A DNA stretch of 64,000 nucleotides from Pseudomonas hefeiensis (lineage in GTDB: Bacteria > Pseudomonadota > Gammaproteobacteria > Pseudomonadales > Pseudomonadaceae). The position numbers and the translations under genes were made by a program. The stretch lies in contig NZ_CP117449.1 of assembly GCF_030687835.1 (NCBI RefSeq), forward strand, positions 62,001-126,000. Direction: 5' to 3'. This document shows, in pieces, positions 45,290 through 54,145 of this stretch. Under the pieces are notes generated by a model. The model was given only the letters and a program-made list of their open reading frames with translations. It made no database searches and had not been told where the DNA came from. The first letter of the stretch is position 1; each line of letters starts with the position of its first letter.

Positions 45290-46030
45290 TTAGGTTTTTT
45301 TGGTGATAAGTGCTTTAAGTTGACCAACAGTGAGCCATGGCCTTGAGCGATGCAGTATTCTATGGCAATTAGAACACACCATTGCAATGTCAGTAATTTT
45401 GGTTTTTTGTGAGGACTCCATCTCGCTTACAGGTACTATATGGTGAGCCTCAATGTAATCACTACCTCTTTCGCCATAGACTTTTTCAAAGTCAAAGTTA
45501 CAGGCTTCGCAGGAAAGACGTTTATTTGACTTTTTATAAGCATCCTTCGCTGACTTGACTAGAGCTGCATTTCGCTCACGAGCTGTATGTTTCCTTTCAA
45601 CTATTTTCCCCTCTGGAAAGCCCTCATCGGAGATTTTATTATTTGTGAAATCTGTGCCTTCTAGGGATAGGCTCCAAAATTTTCTTTTTTTATTGAAAGG
45701 TGATACACCCAAATCACTGCAATATTTAAGATATTTCTTTTCTAGGTTGTCGCTCTGAGTTAATTTTCCAAGCACTTTAGTGATGGCCGGATTCGTTTCT
45801 TTTCCGTCCTTCTCCCGCTGAATGTGAGAGTGAATTGTATTTTTTGAATAGCCGATATAGCGACTAGGAGAAAACCGCAGTTCATTTTCGATCTCGTATG
45901 CGATAAAGCAACTGCCCTTTCGAATCAATTCTGAACAGAATAACTGCTCTTCATCGGTGCCTTCGCACAGGTAGTCTTCGAAAAGCTGTAAGTTCTCTTC
46001 GATTTCAGTGATTGACGTCACAACAGTCAT
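45290..46030 (-). CDS. HNH endonuclease
   Basis: The 246-residue protein has a C-terminal HNH nuclease domain (residues about 170-232): CEACNFDFEKVYGERGSDYIEAHHIVPV with IAMVCSNCHRILHR. Four Cys (CxxC twice) should hold a structural zinc, and the HH/N/H residues form the ββα-metal active site. The N-terminal 160 residues are unlike domains I know; they may recognise DNA. It is much richer in A+T than the core genes. The layout resembles McrA-like restriction nucleases that cut modified DNA, and no methyltransferase is nearby, which fits a modification-dependent or defence enzyme (inference). Confidence 0.8.
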   Translation of the reverse strand: MTVVTSITEIEENLQLFEDYLCEGTDEEQLFCSELIRKGSCFIAYEIENELRFSPSRYIGYSKNTIHSHIQREKDGKETNPAITKVLGKLTQSDNLEKKYLKYCSDLGVSPFNKKRKFWSLSLEGTDFTNNKISDEGFPEGKIVERKHTARERNAALVKSAKDAYKKSNKRLSCEACNFDFEKVYGERGSDYIEAHHIVPVSEMESSQKTKITDIAMVCSNCHRILHRSRPWLTVGQLKALITKKT

Positions 46031-46168
46031 AATTCGCTCTCGAGATGGAACGGGACATTGGGTGGCAGAAGCGCGGCATACTTAAGGAAAGCTGATCTGC
46101 AACAAGATTTAACGCGCGAATTGAAGATACCAATTTGCCACTAGTCTGTCCACCGACTGCTATTGGCC

Positions 46169-47825
46169 CAGAGTGTGTAAAAACGTCAGATTGAGTTTTC
46201 TGTATCGACGTCAGCAGCCCGTGCTTTCGTTTCGCAAACTGATCAACATCACGACGCTTCCAGAAGCAGTCAAAACGACTCAGCAGCCTCTTAAAGTCCT
46301 TTGGGCGGGGCAAAAAGAGCGGTTTTTACGCCGCTAACGCTTTCATCAAATCAGCGGTGCCGATGATTTTCATGACCCTTTTCAAATTGTAGGCGAGCAC
46401 GTTCAGACTCATCTCTGCACTGACCCCGTTGAGCTTTCGCGTGAGGAAGTGCGTTGCACCCATCCATTGTTTGAGCGTCCCGAAGGGATGCTCAACAGTC
46501 CGTTTTCGGATCCGCATCATTTCCGGCGCGTTGCTCAGCCTGTTCTGCATTTCCTCCAGGACGGCTTCATGCTCCCAGCGTCGAACCCGCCGTTCCGTGC
46601 TCGGTGTGCACTGCGGTTTCATTGCGCAACCCCGGCATTTCGAACTCCAGTAACGGTGCAACGCCAGGCCTTTTTCAACGTTGGTATAGCGCCAGATCAG
46701 GGCCTCTCCAGCCGGGCAAATGTATTCGTTTTTTGCCGCGTCATAGATGAAGGCATCGTTATTGAAACGCCCGTCTGCTTTGGCTCCAGAGGTCATCGGC
46801 TTGGGCACATAGGCGGTGATGCCTGCATCGTGGCAAGCCAGGATTTCTTCGCTTTTGAAGTAACCTCGGTCAGCCACTACCGAAAGCGTTTCTGACGCCA
46901 TCGCTTCGCGGGCCTGCTTGGCCATCGCGCTGAGTTGATCACGGTCGGAACCGACGTTGGTAACCTCATGGGCAACGATCAAATGGTGCTGGGTATCGAC
47001 CGCTGTCTGCACGTTGTAACCGACGATTCCAGTGCCGCGCGTCATCATGGAACGGGCGTCGGGATCGGTCAGTGAGACCTGTTTATCCGGTGATTCGTTG
47101 AGCTGAGTTTCAATGACCTGTAACTCTTTCATCTGAGCTTTGAGCTTGTCGATTTTCTCTTGCAGACGGGCAGCCTTGGGCTGAGCGATCGAGGGTTCTT
47201 GCCGATCGGCTTCGTCGAGCGCAGTCAGGTACCGATTGATACCCGATTCAATTTCTTCCATCCGCCGCTTCAGCTTGGCGCTGGTGAAATTGCGATCGCG
47301 GTTGTTGACGGCCTTGAATTTACTGCCGTCGATGGCGACCAGATTTTCTCCGAACAGTCCCAGTTGCTGGCACAGCACCACGAATTGGCGGCAGACGCCT
47401 CGGATGGCTTTGCTGTTGTCTTTTCGGAAGTTGGCGATGGTCTTGAAATCGGGTATCAAACGCCCGGTCAGCCACATCAGCTCGACGTTGCGTTGGGCTT
47501 CTCGTTCAAGACGCCGGCTCGATGGAATGCGGTTTAGATAGCCGTAGATGTAGATCTTCAGCAGGATCGCGGGATGGTAAGCCGGCCGGCCAGTATCAGC
47601 CGGTATGGCGCCCTCGAAACCCAGTTTGACCAGGTCGAGTTCGTCGACAAAGACGTCGACTACGCGCACCGGATTGGTATCGCTGACGTAATCGTCGAGG
47701 CTCTCCGGAAGGAAGGTACCTTGGCCTCGATGTTCACCTTGGATAAAGCGCTTCATGGGCGGTCCCTGCGATGAAATCCTCAGAAATCATAGCAAGGGTT
47801 TGCGAAAGCGTTTTTACACACTCTG
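46169..47825 (-). mobile_element. IS1182-family insertion sequence
   Basis: This 1,657-bp element has perfect 17-bp terminal inverted repeats, CAGAGTGTGTAAAAACG and its complement, at 46169-46185 and 47809-47825. It is flanked on both sides by GGCC (46165-46168, 47826-47829), which would be a 4-bp palindromic target duplication. It holds one intact transposase gene and appears complete. It is inserted into a copy of a repeat that recurs between the cassettes of this island. Confidence 0.9.
46326..47756 (-). CDS. IS1182 family transposase
   Basis: The 476-residue DDE transposase has an N-terminal DUF772-type domain (VDVFVDELDLVKLGFEG and RPAYHPAILLKIYIYGYLNR), and the DDE residues are likely in NLVAIDGSKFKAVN, VVADRGYFKSEEIL and the C-terminal EHPFGTLKQWMG glutamate. 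A Cys-rich zinc-type patch (CRGCAMKPQC) precedes the C-terminus. The frame is intact, so the element may be active. Confidence 0.92.
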   Translation of the reverse strand: MKRFIQGEHRGQGTFLPESLDDYVSDTNPVRVVDVFVDELDLVKLGFEGAIPADTGRPAYHPAILLKIYIYGYLNRIPSSRRLEREAQRNVELMWLTGRLIPDFKTIANFRKDNSKAIRGVCRQFVVLCQQLGLFGENLVAIDGSKFKAVNNRDRNFTSAKLKRRMEEIESGINRYLTALDEADRQEPSIAQPKAARLQEKIDKLKAQMKELQVIETQLNESPDKQVSLTDPDARSMMTRGTGIVGYNVQTAVDTQHHLIVAHEVTNVGSDRDQLSAMAKQAREAMASETLSVVADRGYFKSEEILACHDAGITAYVPKPMTSGAKADGRFNNDAFIYDAAKNEYICPAGEALIWRYTNVEKGLALHRYWSSKCRGCAMKPQCTPSTERRVRRWEHEAVLEEMQNRLSNAPEMMRIRKRTVEHPFGTLKQWMGATHFLTRKLNGVSAEMSLNVLAYNLKRVMKIIGTADLMKALAA

Positions 47826-48025
47826 GGCCGGTAGCTGCCTGTCACCAGCCTTCGCTACCTGCCAGAAGCGGTCACTAGGTTGGGGCGGCTGACTGTTCGC
47901 ACCCTCTCACCTTCTTGGTAACTAACATTTGTCTAAGGGTCCGGCTTTAACCGACCTCAAGTGAGCGAAGCGAACGACTTGAGTCAGTTGTTAGGTATGA
48001 GTGGTCTTGAGTGAGGGGATAGGTA

Positions 48026-48604
48026 TCACACCGGTACGACGGCTGTTCCTGTCTTGCTCTCGGTGGCAAATTTTATAAGCACTTGACCACACTTAGATCT
48101 TTCGATCATTTCCGGCGATACGGGAATCTTCAATCGGACCCATGTGCTATTCCTGCTGCCAGGGTCTAAGAGTGTGTAAGTGGTCTTGTTGTCCGTGCCG
48201 AACTTGATTTGCAGTGATTTCTTAAAGAGGCCGGACTTAAAGTTTGAAGCAACTGATGCACCAGCGCGCGAGAAGAAGAAAAATCTGCGCACACGCGGCC
48301 GGAATGCAGCAGCCGCTAAGAAAACTGGCGCGCCTGTCTGGTTGATGATCTGAATGCGAAGGACAGGTTGAGGGGAGTCGGGAGATGCTGCGCCAACCTG
48401 ATCTTGGGGTTCGTTGAAGACGGCATGATCGACATATACCTGAGCAGTCAGACCTTTGAGGCCACGGCCTCGATAGTCGAGCAGAGTGGTTTGGAGGCGG
48501 AGCCAGACCCAAGCTAGTACCGCAATGGCCACGCCTACCAAGCCTTTCGCTACCTCGGCTGGAATCGACTCAAGGATTTTCTGTAGCAGTTCAGCCATGG
48601 TCAT
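48026..48604 (-). CDS. Unknown membrane-anchored protein
   Basis: The 192-residue protein has one N-terminal hydrophobic helix (GLVGVAIAVLAWVWL, residues about 21-36) followed by a soluble beta-rich domain (LRIQIINQTGAPVFLAAAAF, IKFGTDNKTTYTLLDPGSRN). It looks anchored in the inner membrane with the domain either side, depending on topology. I do not recognise a family. The start could also be ATG 48598. It is the first gene after the IS1182 element, and its neighbours give no clue to a function. Confidence 0.6.
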   Translation of the reverse strand: MTMAELLQKILESIPAEVAKGLVGVAIAVLAWVWLRLQTTLLDYRGRGLKGLTAQVYVDHAVFNEPQDQVGAASPDSPQPVLRIQIINQTGAPVFLAAAAFRPRVRRFFFFSRAGASVASNFKSGLFKKSLQIKFGTDNKTTYTLLDPGSRNSTWVRLKIPVSPEMIERSKCGQVLIKFATESKTGTAVVPV

Positions 48605-48828
48605 TGCTGCTATCTCCGACGGTTTGTTCAGAGTGATCTGGTGATGCCTAGCGTTCGCGGCCTCACATGGGACCGTCGGTTTGCAGCGAATGGTCAGGAA
48701 TCAAGCCAGTCAAGTATTTCCTAGAAACAGCGGCATGGCCTCCGTGGAGATTAGAAAGCCTTTGGCAGTGTGTCCACAGCCTGCCTTTGGCCGTTTTCGG
48801 CCACTCTAGGAGGACGGAGGCAAAAAGG

Positions 48829-48851
48829 AACCCGGCGCAGCACGCCGGGTT
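48829..48851 (-). terminator. Terminator of the DUF6124 gene
   Basis: AACCCGGCG and CGCCGGGTT form a 9-bp stem. Read on the minus strand it is followed by CCTTTTTGCC. It lies 22 bp after the gene's stop codon and would also work on the plus strand (GGGTTTTTCC). Confidence 0.75.
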
Positions 48852-48872
48852 TTTCCATTGGCAAACCTTTAC

Positions 48873-49235
48873 CTACTGCCGCGGCTCCACGTTATCCAAC
48901 ACCCGATTCGCCAGCAACGAACTCAGCTCAATCAACTGCTGGATACCCTGCGCCACATGACGTCTCGAGCCATCCAGATCAAACGCCAGATCACTCACCA
49001 TGGCATCGGCCGAAGCCAATGTCTCGCTGAGATTGGCGAGCAAGCATTCGTTATCGAGGCCTTTCACGACGGTGTATAGCTGGCCCGGTTTGGGGTCGTC
49101 TTGGGATTTATCCGGCTTTGGTAGCAAGTAGTGATCGAGCACGCGTTTGGTGGTTTCGTCTTGCTGCTTGGCTTTGGATTTTGCGGACGTGGAAGTGGAG
49201 TCTGTTCCTGGTGGGTTCGGCGTTACTTTGAACAT
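48873..49235 (-). CDS. DUF6124 family protein
   Basis: The 120-residue acidic protein is typical of a Pseudomonas-specific family: MFKVTPNPPGTDSTSTSA at the N-terminus, then NECLLANLSETLASADAMVS and the C-terminal ELSSLLANRVLDNVEPRQ. It is helical and soluble, without known motifs; the function is unknown. It often occurs in multiple copies in one genome. The ATG follows AGGAACACACCA. It is preceded by a highly structured 5' leader on the same strand (49236-49451), so its translation is probably regulated at the RNA level (inference). Confidence 0.8.
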   Translation of the reverse strand: MFKVTPNPPGTDSTSTSAKSKAKQQDETTKRVLDHYLLPKPDKSQDDPKPGQLYTVVKGLDNECLLANLSETLASADAMVSDLAFDLDGSRRHVAQGIQQLIELSSLLANRVLDNVEPRQ

Positions 49236-49451
49236 TGGTGTGTTCCTATAATAGGCCGCACCATCTCGCTACTAAACGGAAGGGTGGCAGCTGTGCGCAA
49301 GTTAGTAGACCGGTAACACACCGAACCCGGCGCGCCCGAAGGCGCCATGCGCACAGCCACCATCAAGAACAGGCAAATGCCTGACTGATGAGACTTGTGC
49401 AACCGAGGTGTGAACCGGGCTACTAAACCCGACCACTGATGGGCAGTGGCA
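49236..49451 (-). ncRNA. Structured 5' leader RNA upstream of the DUF6124 gene
   Basis: The leader would run about 215 nt from the predicted promoter to the start codon. A long stem pairs 49348-49361 with 49283-49299 (14 bp with a 3-nt bulge). It encloses a perfect GCGCC-TTCG-GGCGC tetraloop hairpin (49332-49345) and a CGGT-GTGTT-ACCG hairpin (about 49310-49322). A separate hairpin CGGG-TTTAGTAG-CCCG lies at 49415-49431. The word TTTAGTAG occurs twice, and its complement CTACTAA once, so alternative pairings are possible. I cannot name a known family. Confidence 0.55.
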
Positions 49452-49457
49452 GGAAAG

Positions 49458-49486
49458 ACAATAGAACCCAGGGAAAAAGCGCACAA
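49458..49486 (-). promoter_or_regulatory. Candidate sigma70 promoter for the DUF6124 leader
   Basis: On the minus strand TTGTGC (49481-49486) and TATTGT (49458-49463) are separated by exactly 17 bp. Transcription would begin near 49451. The match to consensus is moderate. Confidence 0.4.
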
Positions 49487-49623
49487 GCGGGCGGATTCTG
49501 GCGTAGTTGTAGGCAAAGGCGCAAGGATGCGTGGCTTGGTGAAGGTGTGTAGGCAGGTTCTGTAGGAGCGGGGTTTTCCGGCGATGCGGGTGACTTGTTT
49601 TGGTCTGGAACCGCGTCGATTTC

Positions 49624-50090
49624 ATCGCGAGCAAGCTTTACTCCCACAGGGGGCGGCATGTTCAACATTGATGCAAGCTGACCGGCCGCTTTCGCGAGCA
49701 GGCTCGCTCCCACAGGGGAGTTGGGTTGGATGCTGTATTTGTGAGCACCCCAGGTTGGATGTGGGGCAGTTGCTCGCGGAGGCACATTCAATATTGATGC
49801 AAGCTGACCGGCCGCTTTCGCGAGCAGGCTCGCTCCCACAGGGGAGTTGGGTTGGATGCTGTATTTGTGAGCACCCCAGGTTGGAGGTGGGGGTGGGCTT
49901 GCTCGCGGGGGTACATTCGGTTCTGATGCAAGCTGAGCCGACGCTTTCGCGAGCAAGCCCGCTCCCACAGAGAGAGTGGGGGCAGGAGGTCTCTCGCCCT
50001 GAACGCAGGCACCGCGTTGTGCCATGTTGATCGCATTGGGCTTTTGGGGGCTGCTGCGCAGCCCAGCGGGGATAAATCCCCTCGCCACAA
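49624..50090. repeat. Cluster of REP halves with a 126-bp tandem duplication
   Basis: Most of the 930 bp between the DUF6124 and sco genes is repeats. A 92-bp unit starting ATTGATGCAAGCTGACCGGC occurs at 49667-49758 and again at 49793-49884, period 126 bp, each with a REP arm pair. A third, diverged REP follows near 49940-49972, and a GGCGAGGGGATTTA-type half lies at 50068. No gene is visible. Confidence 0.8.
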
Positions 50091-50168
50091 TGAGTTTCCC
50101 TACAACAATGAATTCCCCCACCACAATGAATCGGCACGGCTTAACTGAACGGCATGCCCTTGGAAGTG

Positions 50169-50804
50169 CTATTTACGCTTAAGCATCTCCGGCAACTGCG
50201 CCACCAGTTTCTGGTTATTCAACGGCGCACGAATAAACCCGCGTTGAGTACCGTCCGGTCCGATGACGGCGAGGTTGCCGCTGTGATCGACCGTGTAGTT
50301 GGGCTTGCTGGTGTCCGCCGGGATGAACGGAATGCTTACCGCGTTGGCGACCTTCTGCAGGTCTTCGATCGATGACGGGGTCAGGCCGATGAACTGCGGG
50401 TCGAAGTAGCCCAGGTACTGCTTGAGTTGCTTGGGCGTGTCGCGGTTCGGGTCGACGCTCACCAGTACGATCTGCAACTTATCCACAGCCTCCGGCGGCA
50501 GTTCGCTCTTGATCTGGCGCAGTTGGGCGAGGGTGGTCGGGCAGATGTCCGGGCAGAAGGTGTAGCCGAAGAACAGCAGGCTCCATTTGTCTTTCAACCC
50601 GTCCATCGCCACGGGCTGACCGTCCTGGTCGGTCATTTTCACGTCCGGCAGGTTGCGGCTCTGAGGCAGCAGGATGATGCCGGCGTCGATCAGCGCCGTG
50701 GGGTCGCCTTCGCCCTTGCCGGTCAGCACTTTATTGATGGTCAGGCCGAGGATCAGCGCGATCACGGCCACGAGAATGAAGACGGTTTTCTGGGTTCGAG
50801 TCAT
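50169..50804 (-). CDS. SCO1/SenC-type copper chaperone of cytochrome oxidase
   Basis: The 211-residue protein is anchored by one N-terminal helix ([16 protein letters not shown]), with a periplasmic thioredoxin-like domain. It has the copper motif FCPDICP (CxxxC) and the distal His in [11 protein letters not shown]. It delivers copper to the CuA site of subunit II. The start is ATG 50804, overlapping the cyoE stop (ATGA at 50801-50804); the longer frame to 50963 lies inside cyoE. It is the last gene of the cox operon. Confidence 0.92.
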   Translation of the reverse strand: MTRTQKTVFILVAVIALILGLTINKVLTGKGEGDPTALIDAGIILLPQSRNLPDVKMTDQDGQPVAMDGLKDKWSLLFFGYTFCPDICPTTLAQLRQIKSELPPEAVDKLQIVLVSVDPNRDTPKQLKQYLGYFDPQFIGLTPSSIEDLQKVANAVSIPFIPADTSKPNYTVDHSGNLAVIGPDGTQRGFIRAPLNNQKLVAQLPEMLKRK

Positions 50805-51700
50805 AGGCTCAACAGTAAGTAGTGATCTACAAGCAGGGCAATGAACAGCAGGAACAAGTACCAGATAGAGTACTTGAACGTGTTGATCGCCGCGTGCGGC
50901 CGACTGCCACGGTACAACACCACGGCCCATTGCAGAAACCTGGCGCCCAGCACGAGCGCGCACACCAGGTACAGCAAGCCGCTCATCTGGATCACAAAGG
51001 GCATCAGGCTCACCGCCAGCAACACCAGGGTGTACAGCAGGATATGGATCTTGGTGTAGTGCTCGCCATGGGTCACCGGCAGCATCGGGATATCCGCCTT
51101 GGCGTATTCCTCTTTGCGATGAATCGCCAGGGCCCAGAAATGCGGCGGGGTCCAGGCGAAGATGATCAGCACCAGCAGCAGCGGTTCGGCGCTGACATGA
51201 CCCGTGGCGGCCACCCAGCCCAGCAACGGTGGCGCCGCGCCGGCCAGGCCGCCGATGACGATGTTCTGCGGCGTCGCCCGTTTGAGGAAGCCGGTGTAGA
51301 TCACCGCATAACCGAGCAAGGAGGCCAGGGTCAGCCAGGCGGTCAGCGGGTTGGTGAACGCCAGCAACAGCGCTTGGCCGGCCACCGCCAGTGCCAGGGC
51401 GAAGGTCAGTGCGGCGGCCGGTGAGACGCGGCCTTCGGCCAGTGGGCGTTTATGGGTGCGGGCCATCACCGCATCGATACGCCGGTCCACCACATGGTTG
51501 ACCGCCGCCGCGCCGCCGGCACACAGGGCGATGCCCAGGTTGCCGAACACCAGCACCGTCCACGGCACACCGGCGCGGGTGGCGAGGAACATGCCCACCA
51601 GCGAGGTGATCAGCATCAGCACCACCACTTTGGGCTTGGTCAGCTCCAGATAATCGCGCCAGATCGCCTGGCTGTGGCGTTCACCTATCAGGGTTGCCAT
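50801..51700 (-). CDS. cyoE: Protohaem IX farnesyltransferase
   Basis: CyoE/CtaB attaches farnesyl to haem B to give haem O, the precursor of haem A. The 299-residue protein has nine hydrophobic segments and the prenyltransferase motif [20 protein letters not shown] with Asp residues for Mg2+-diphosphate, plus [20 protein letters not shown]. The ATG overlaps the end of ctaA by 13 bp. Translation is probably coupled. Confidence 0.95.
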   Translation of the reverse strand: MATLIGERHSQAIWRDYLELTKPKVVVLMLITSLVGMFLATRAGVPWTVLVFGNLGIALCAGGAAAVNHVVDRRIDAVMARTHKRPLAEGRVSPAAALTFALALAVAGQALLLAFTNPLTAWLTLASLLGYAVIYTGFLKRATPQNIVIGGLAGAAPPLLGWVAATGHVSAEPLLLVLIIFAWTPPHFWALAIHRKEEYAKADIPMLPVTHGEHYTKIHILLYTLVLLAVSLMPFVIQMSGLLYLVCALVLGARFLQWAVVLYRGSRPHAAINTFKYSIWYLFLLFIALLVDHYLLLSL

Positions 51701-52767
51701 GGCATCTCTCCTTTTATTGTGAGGGGGCTGGCGCTGTGTTTATGCGCATTGAAGCGCCAGCGCAGCGGGATTTGATGCTTGACCCGGACCAGGCTGGTAC
51801 GGGCGTGATAATTGACCAGCACCAGGCTCAACAACAGCGCGGCGCCTCCGGCGTTGTGGGCCACGGCGACTGGCAGCGGCAGGTGGAACAGCACGTTGCT
51901 GATGCCCAGGCTGATCTGGGCTGCCAGGGCCACCAACACCAGCCCCGCCAGGCGTGTCATGCCGACGGTCTTCAATTGCCAGGCCAGCCCCAACAGCACC
52001 ACCGTCACCAGCAACGCGCCGATACGGTGGGTCAAGTGAATGGCGGTGCGCGCATCGCTGTCGAGCTGGCCGCCCAGGTAGTTCGGGCCAATGTGCTGGG
52101 TCAGATGAAAGCCGTTGGCAAAATCCGCCGGGGGCAGCCATTGCCCGTGGCAAGTCGGAAAATCAATGCAGGCTACGGCGGCGTAATTGGAACTGACCCA
52201 ACCGCCGAGGGCGATCTGGCCGATCACCAGCAGTAACCCGGCGGTGGCCCAATGTTGCAGACGCTTGGGCACGGTCAGCGCCGGCAACACGCCAGACAAT
52301 CTCAACGTGAGCAGAAACAGCAGGCTGAGGGTCGCGAACCCGCCCAGCAAATGCCCGGTTACCACTTGCGGCCACAGCTTGAGGGTCACGGTCCACATGC
52401 CGAACGCCGCCTGGGCAAACACCACGGCTAGCAGAAACAGCGGCAGCTTCAAGGGCAGGCCCGGGTGACGCCGGTTCATCCAGGCCCGAGCAGCCAGCAC
52501 CGTAATCATCAGCCCCAACAGGCCGGCGAAGTAGCGATGGACCATCTCGTTCCAGCCCTTGTGGGCTTCCACCGGGGCGTCGGGAAAGTGCAGTTCGGCA
52601 TGGGCCAGTTGGGCTTCGCTCTTGGGTACGCTGATGAAACCGTAGCAACCGGGCCAGTCCGGGCAGCCGAGGCCGGCGTGGGTGAGCCGGGTGTAGGCGC
52701 CCAGTAATACGACGATCAGTGCCAGCAACGTGGCAAACAGCGCGAGGCGAAATCCAGGTTTGGCCAT
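51688..52767 (-). CDS. ctaA: Haem A synthase (COX15/CtaA)
   Basis: CtaA oxidises the haem O methyl group to formyl. The 359-residue protein has eight membrane segments in two four-helix halves, with conserved His in [41 protein letters not shown] and [13 protein letters not shown]. The pair CYGFISVPK region and [11 protein letters not shown] contains the two periplasmic Cys common in the family. It lies 11 bp after the CxxxC protein gene. Confidence 0.94.
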   Translation of the reverse strand: MAKPGFRLALFATLLALIVVLLGAYTRLTHAGLGCPDWPGCYGFISVPKSEAQLAHAELHFPDAPVEAHKGWNEMVHRYFAGLLGLMITVLAARAWMNRRHPGLPLKLPLFLLAVVFAQAAFGMWTVTLKLWPQVVTGHLLGGFATLSLLFLLTLRLSGVLPALTVPKRLQHWATAGLLLVIGQIALGGWVSSNYAAVACIDFPTCHGQWLPPADFANGFHLTQHIGPNYLGGQLDSDARTAIHLTHRIGALLVTVVLLGLAWQLKTVGMTRLAGLVLVALAAQISLGISNVLFHLPLPVAVAHNAGGAALLLSLVLVNYHARTSLVRVKHQIPLRWRFNAHKHSASPLTIKGEMPWQP

Positions 52768-52777
52768 GTCGTTGCCC

Positions 52778-53371
52778 TCATCCGATGTTCGACAGTTTCA
52801 ACAGATGTCGCAGGTCGTTGAGCAGTGCCTTGCCCTTGATCCGGGCGTCATAGCGCAGCACCAGGTTGCTGTGGGGATCGATGATCCACAGCTGCGCTTC
52901 CCCGCTGCCTTGGGCGCCTTTCTGGTAGGCCGGCAGGTCCAGCGGGTAGCGTTGCAGTTGGGGGTATTCGCGTTGCAACTGGGCGTCGTATTCCGCGTCC
53001 AGCGGCTGGGCGATGGCCAGGGCATGGCTGGCGCGGGAGGCGTCGCGGCCCAGGCCGATCTGCACCTGACGGGCCAGGTAGACCAGTTGCCGGCAATCGG
53101 CCGAACATGCCTGCGGCGCCGTGACCAGGATCTGCCAGCGCTGCTCATCGGCCTGTACGCCAATCTCGGCGCGGGTCTGGCCGTTGCCGATCAGTTCGCC
53201 GTGGTAGCTGCGGTTTTCCGGGACCCAGAACTGGAATTTGTACATGCCGGTGGCCAGGATCATCGGGCCGATCACCCCGAGCAGGATCAGCAGCAGTTGC
53301 AGGCGACCCTTGCGACGGTTGCGCGCCGTAGGTGCCTCAGACGTGTTGGTTGGATTCATGGTGGTTCCCAT
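52778..53371 (-). CDS. Membrane-anchored protein with CxxxC motif, cox operon
   Basis: The 197-residue protein starts at ATG 53371, four bases after GGGAGACAGC. It has one N-terminal hydrophobic helix (LLLILLGVIGPMILATGMY) and a periplasmic domain with VTAPQACSADCRQLVYLARQ. The CxxxC spacing matches SCO-type copper proteins, and the domain size (about 140 residues) fits a thioredoxin-like fold, but the distal SCO histidine is not obvious. It is conserved between surf1 and ctaA in Pseudomonas. A role in oxidase assembly is likely from context (inference). Confidence 0.8.
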   Translation of the reverse strand: MGTTMNPTNTSEAPTARNRRKGRLQLLLILLGVIGPMILATGMYKFQFWVPENRSYHGELIGNGQTRAEIGVQADEQRWQILVTAPQACSADCRQLVYLARQVQIGLGRDASRASHALAIAQPLDAEYDAQLQREYPQLQRYPLDLPAYQKGAQGSGEAQLWIIDPHSNLVLRYDARIKGKALLNDLRHLLKLSNIG

Positions 53372-54074
53372 GCTGTCTCCCTGCGTTGTGCCATCCGAGA
53401 TAAAGGAAAAGGCCGAACAGCGCCGCCGCCATGGCGAACCACTGCACGGCATAGCCGAGGTGTTTTTCCGGCCCCATGGCCACTACCGGCCAATCGGTCC
53501 GATAGGCGCCGGGGCCACTTTGCTGGCGTAATTGGTAGGCGTAACCGTTGCGGCCCAGTTCGGCCCAGAGTTTGTCCGGTTCGACGGCGGTCACCAGTCG
53601 CGGCCACGGCGCGTCGGCCGGGTCGGCGTGGAGCTGGAACGTGGTGCCCGGAGCAACGTAGACCCAGGCTTGAAGGTTCACCGCTTGTTCGGGGGTGCTG
53701 AAGACCGGCGGCGTGCGGCGGTCAGGCCAGGGCAACCAGCCGCGATTGACCAGCAGCCAGAGCCCGGTCTCCTGGTCGAGAAAGGGTTGTAGCAACTCCA
53801 CGCCGACCTTGCCGTCGTGCTGGCGGTTATCCAGCAGGATGCTGTGGTCGGCGTCGAACTGGCCCCGCAGGCTGACCGGCCGAAAGGCCGGGTCCGCCGT
53901 CTCTTGCAACTCGACGCTGGCCATCGGCTGCGCCACGCGGCGTTCGGCGTAACTGTCCATGAGTACGCGCTTTTGTTCGCCCCGGCTCAATTGCCAGAAC
54001 CCCAGGCACACCATCACCGGCAACAGAACCGCTACCACCAGTGACGGCACGACGCCTGGTCGGAAGCCCTTCAT
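53337..54074 (-). CDS. SURF1-like cytochrome oxidase assembly protein
   Basis: The 245-residue protein has the SURF1 layout: one N-terminal helix (VVAVLLPVMVCLGFWQLSRG), a periplasmic domain with SLRGQFDADHSILLDNRQHDG and WLLVNRGWLPWPDRR, and a C-terminal helix (GYAVQWFAMAAALFGLFLYL). SURF1 proteins help to insert haem A into subunit I. Its 3' end overlaps the next gene by 35 bp. Confidence 0.92.
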   Translation of the reverse strand: MKGFRPGVVPSLVVAVLLPVMVCLGFWQLSRGEQKRVLMDSYAERRVAQPMASVELQETADPAFRPVSLRGQFDADHSILLDNRQHDGKVGVELLQPFLDQETGLWLLVNRGWLPWPDRRTPPVFSTPEQAVNLQAWVYVAPGTTFQLHADPADAPWPRLVTAVEPDKLWAELGRNGYAYQLRQQSGPGAYRTDWPVVAMGPEKHLGYAVQWFAMAAALFGLFLYLGWHNAGRQHGNHHESNQHV

Positions 54075-54145
54075 GGCGCCGTTCCAAAGCTGTCGAACGA
54101 GATAGCTATACTCACGTGCATCGCGTCCCCCCCGGAGTGTCCCTA

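Noticed and set aside
46005..46313. 102-codon minus-strand frame next to the HNH gene
   Set aside because: It crosses the left end of the IS1182 element, so it is an accidental junction frame.
49302..49634. 110-codon minus-strand frame upstream of the DUF6124 gene
   Set aside because: It overlaps the structured leader and the REP cluster; the conserved features are base-paired elements, not codons.
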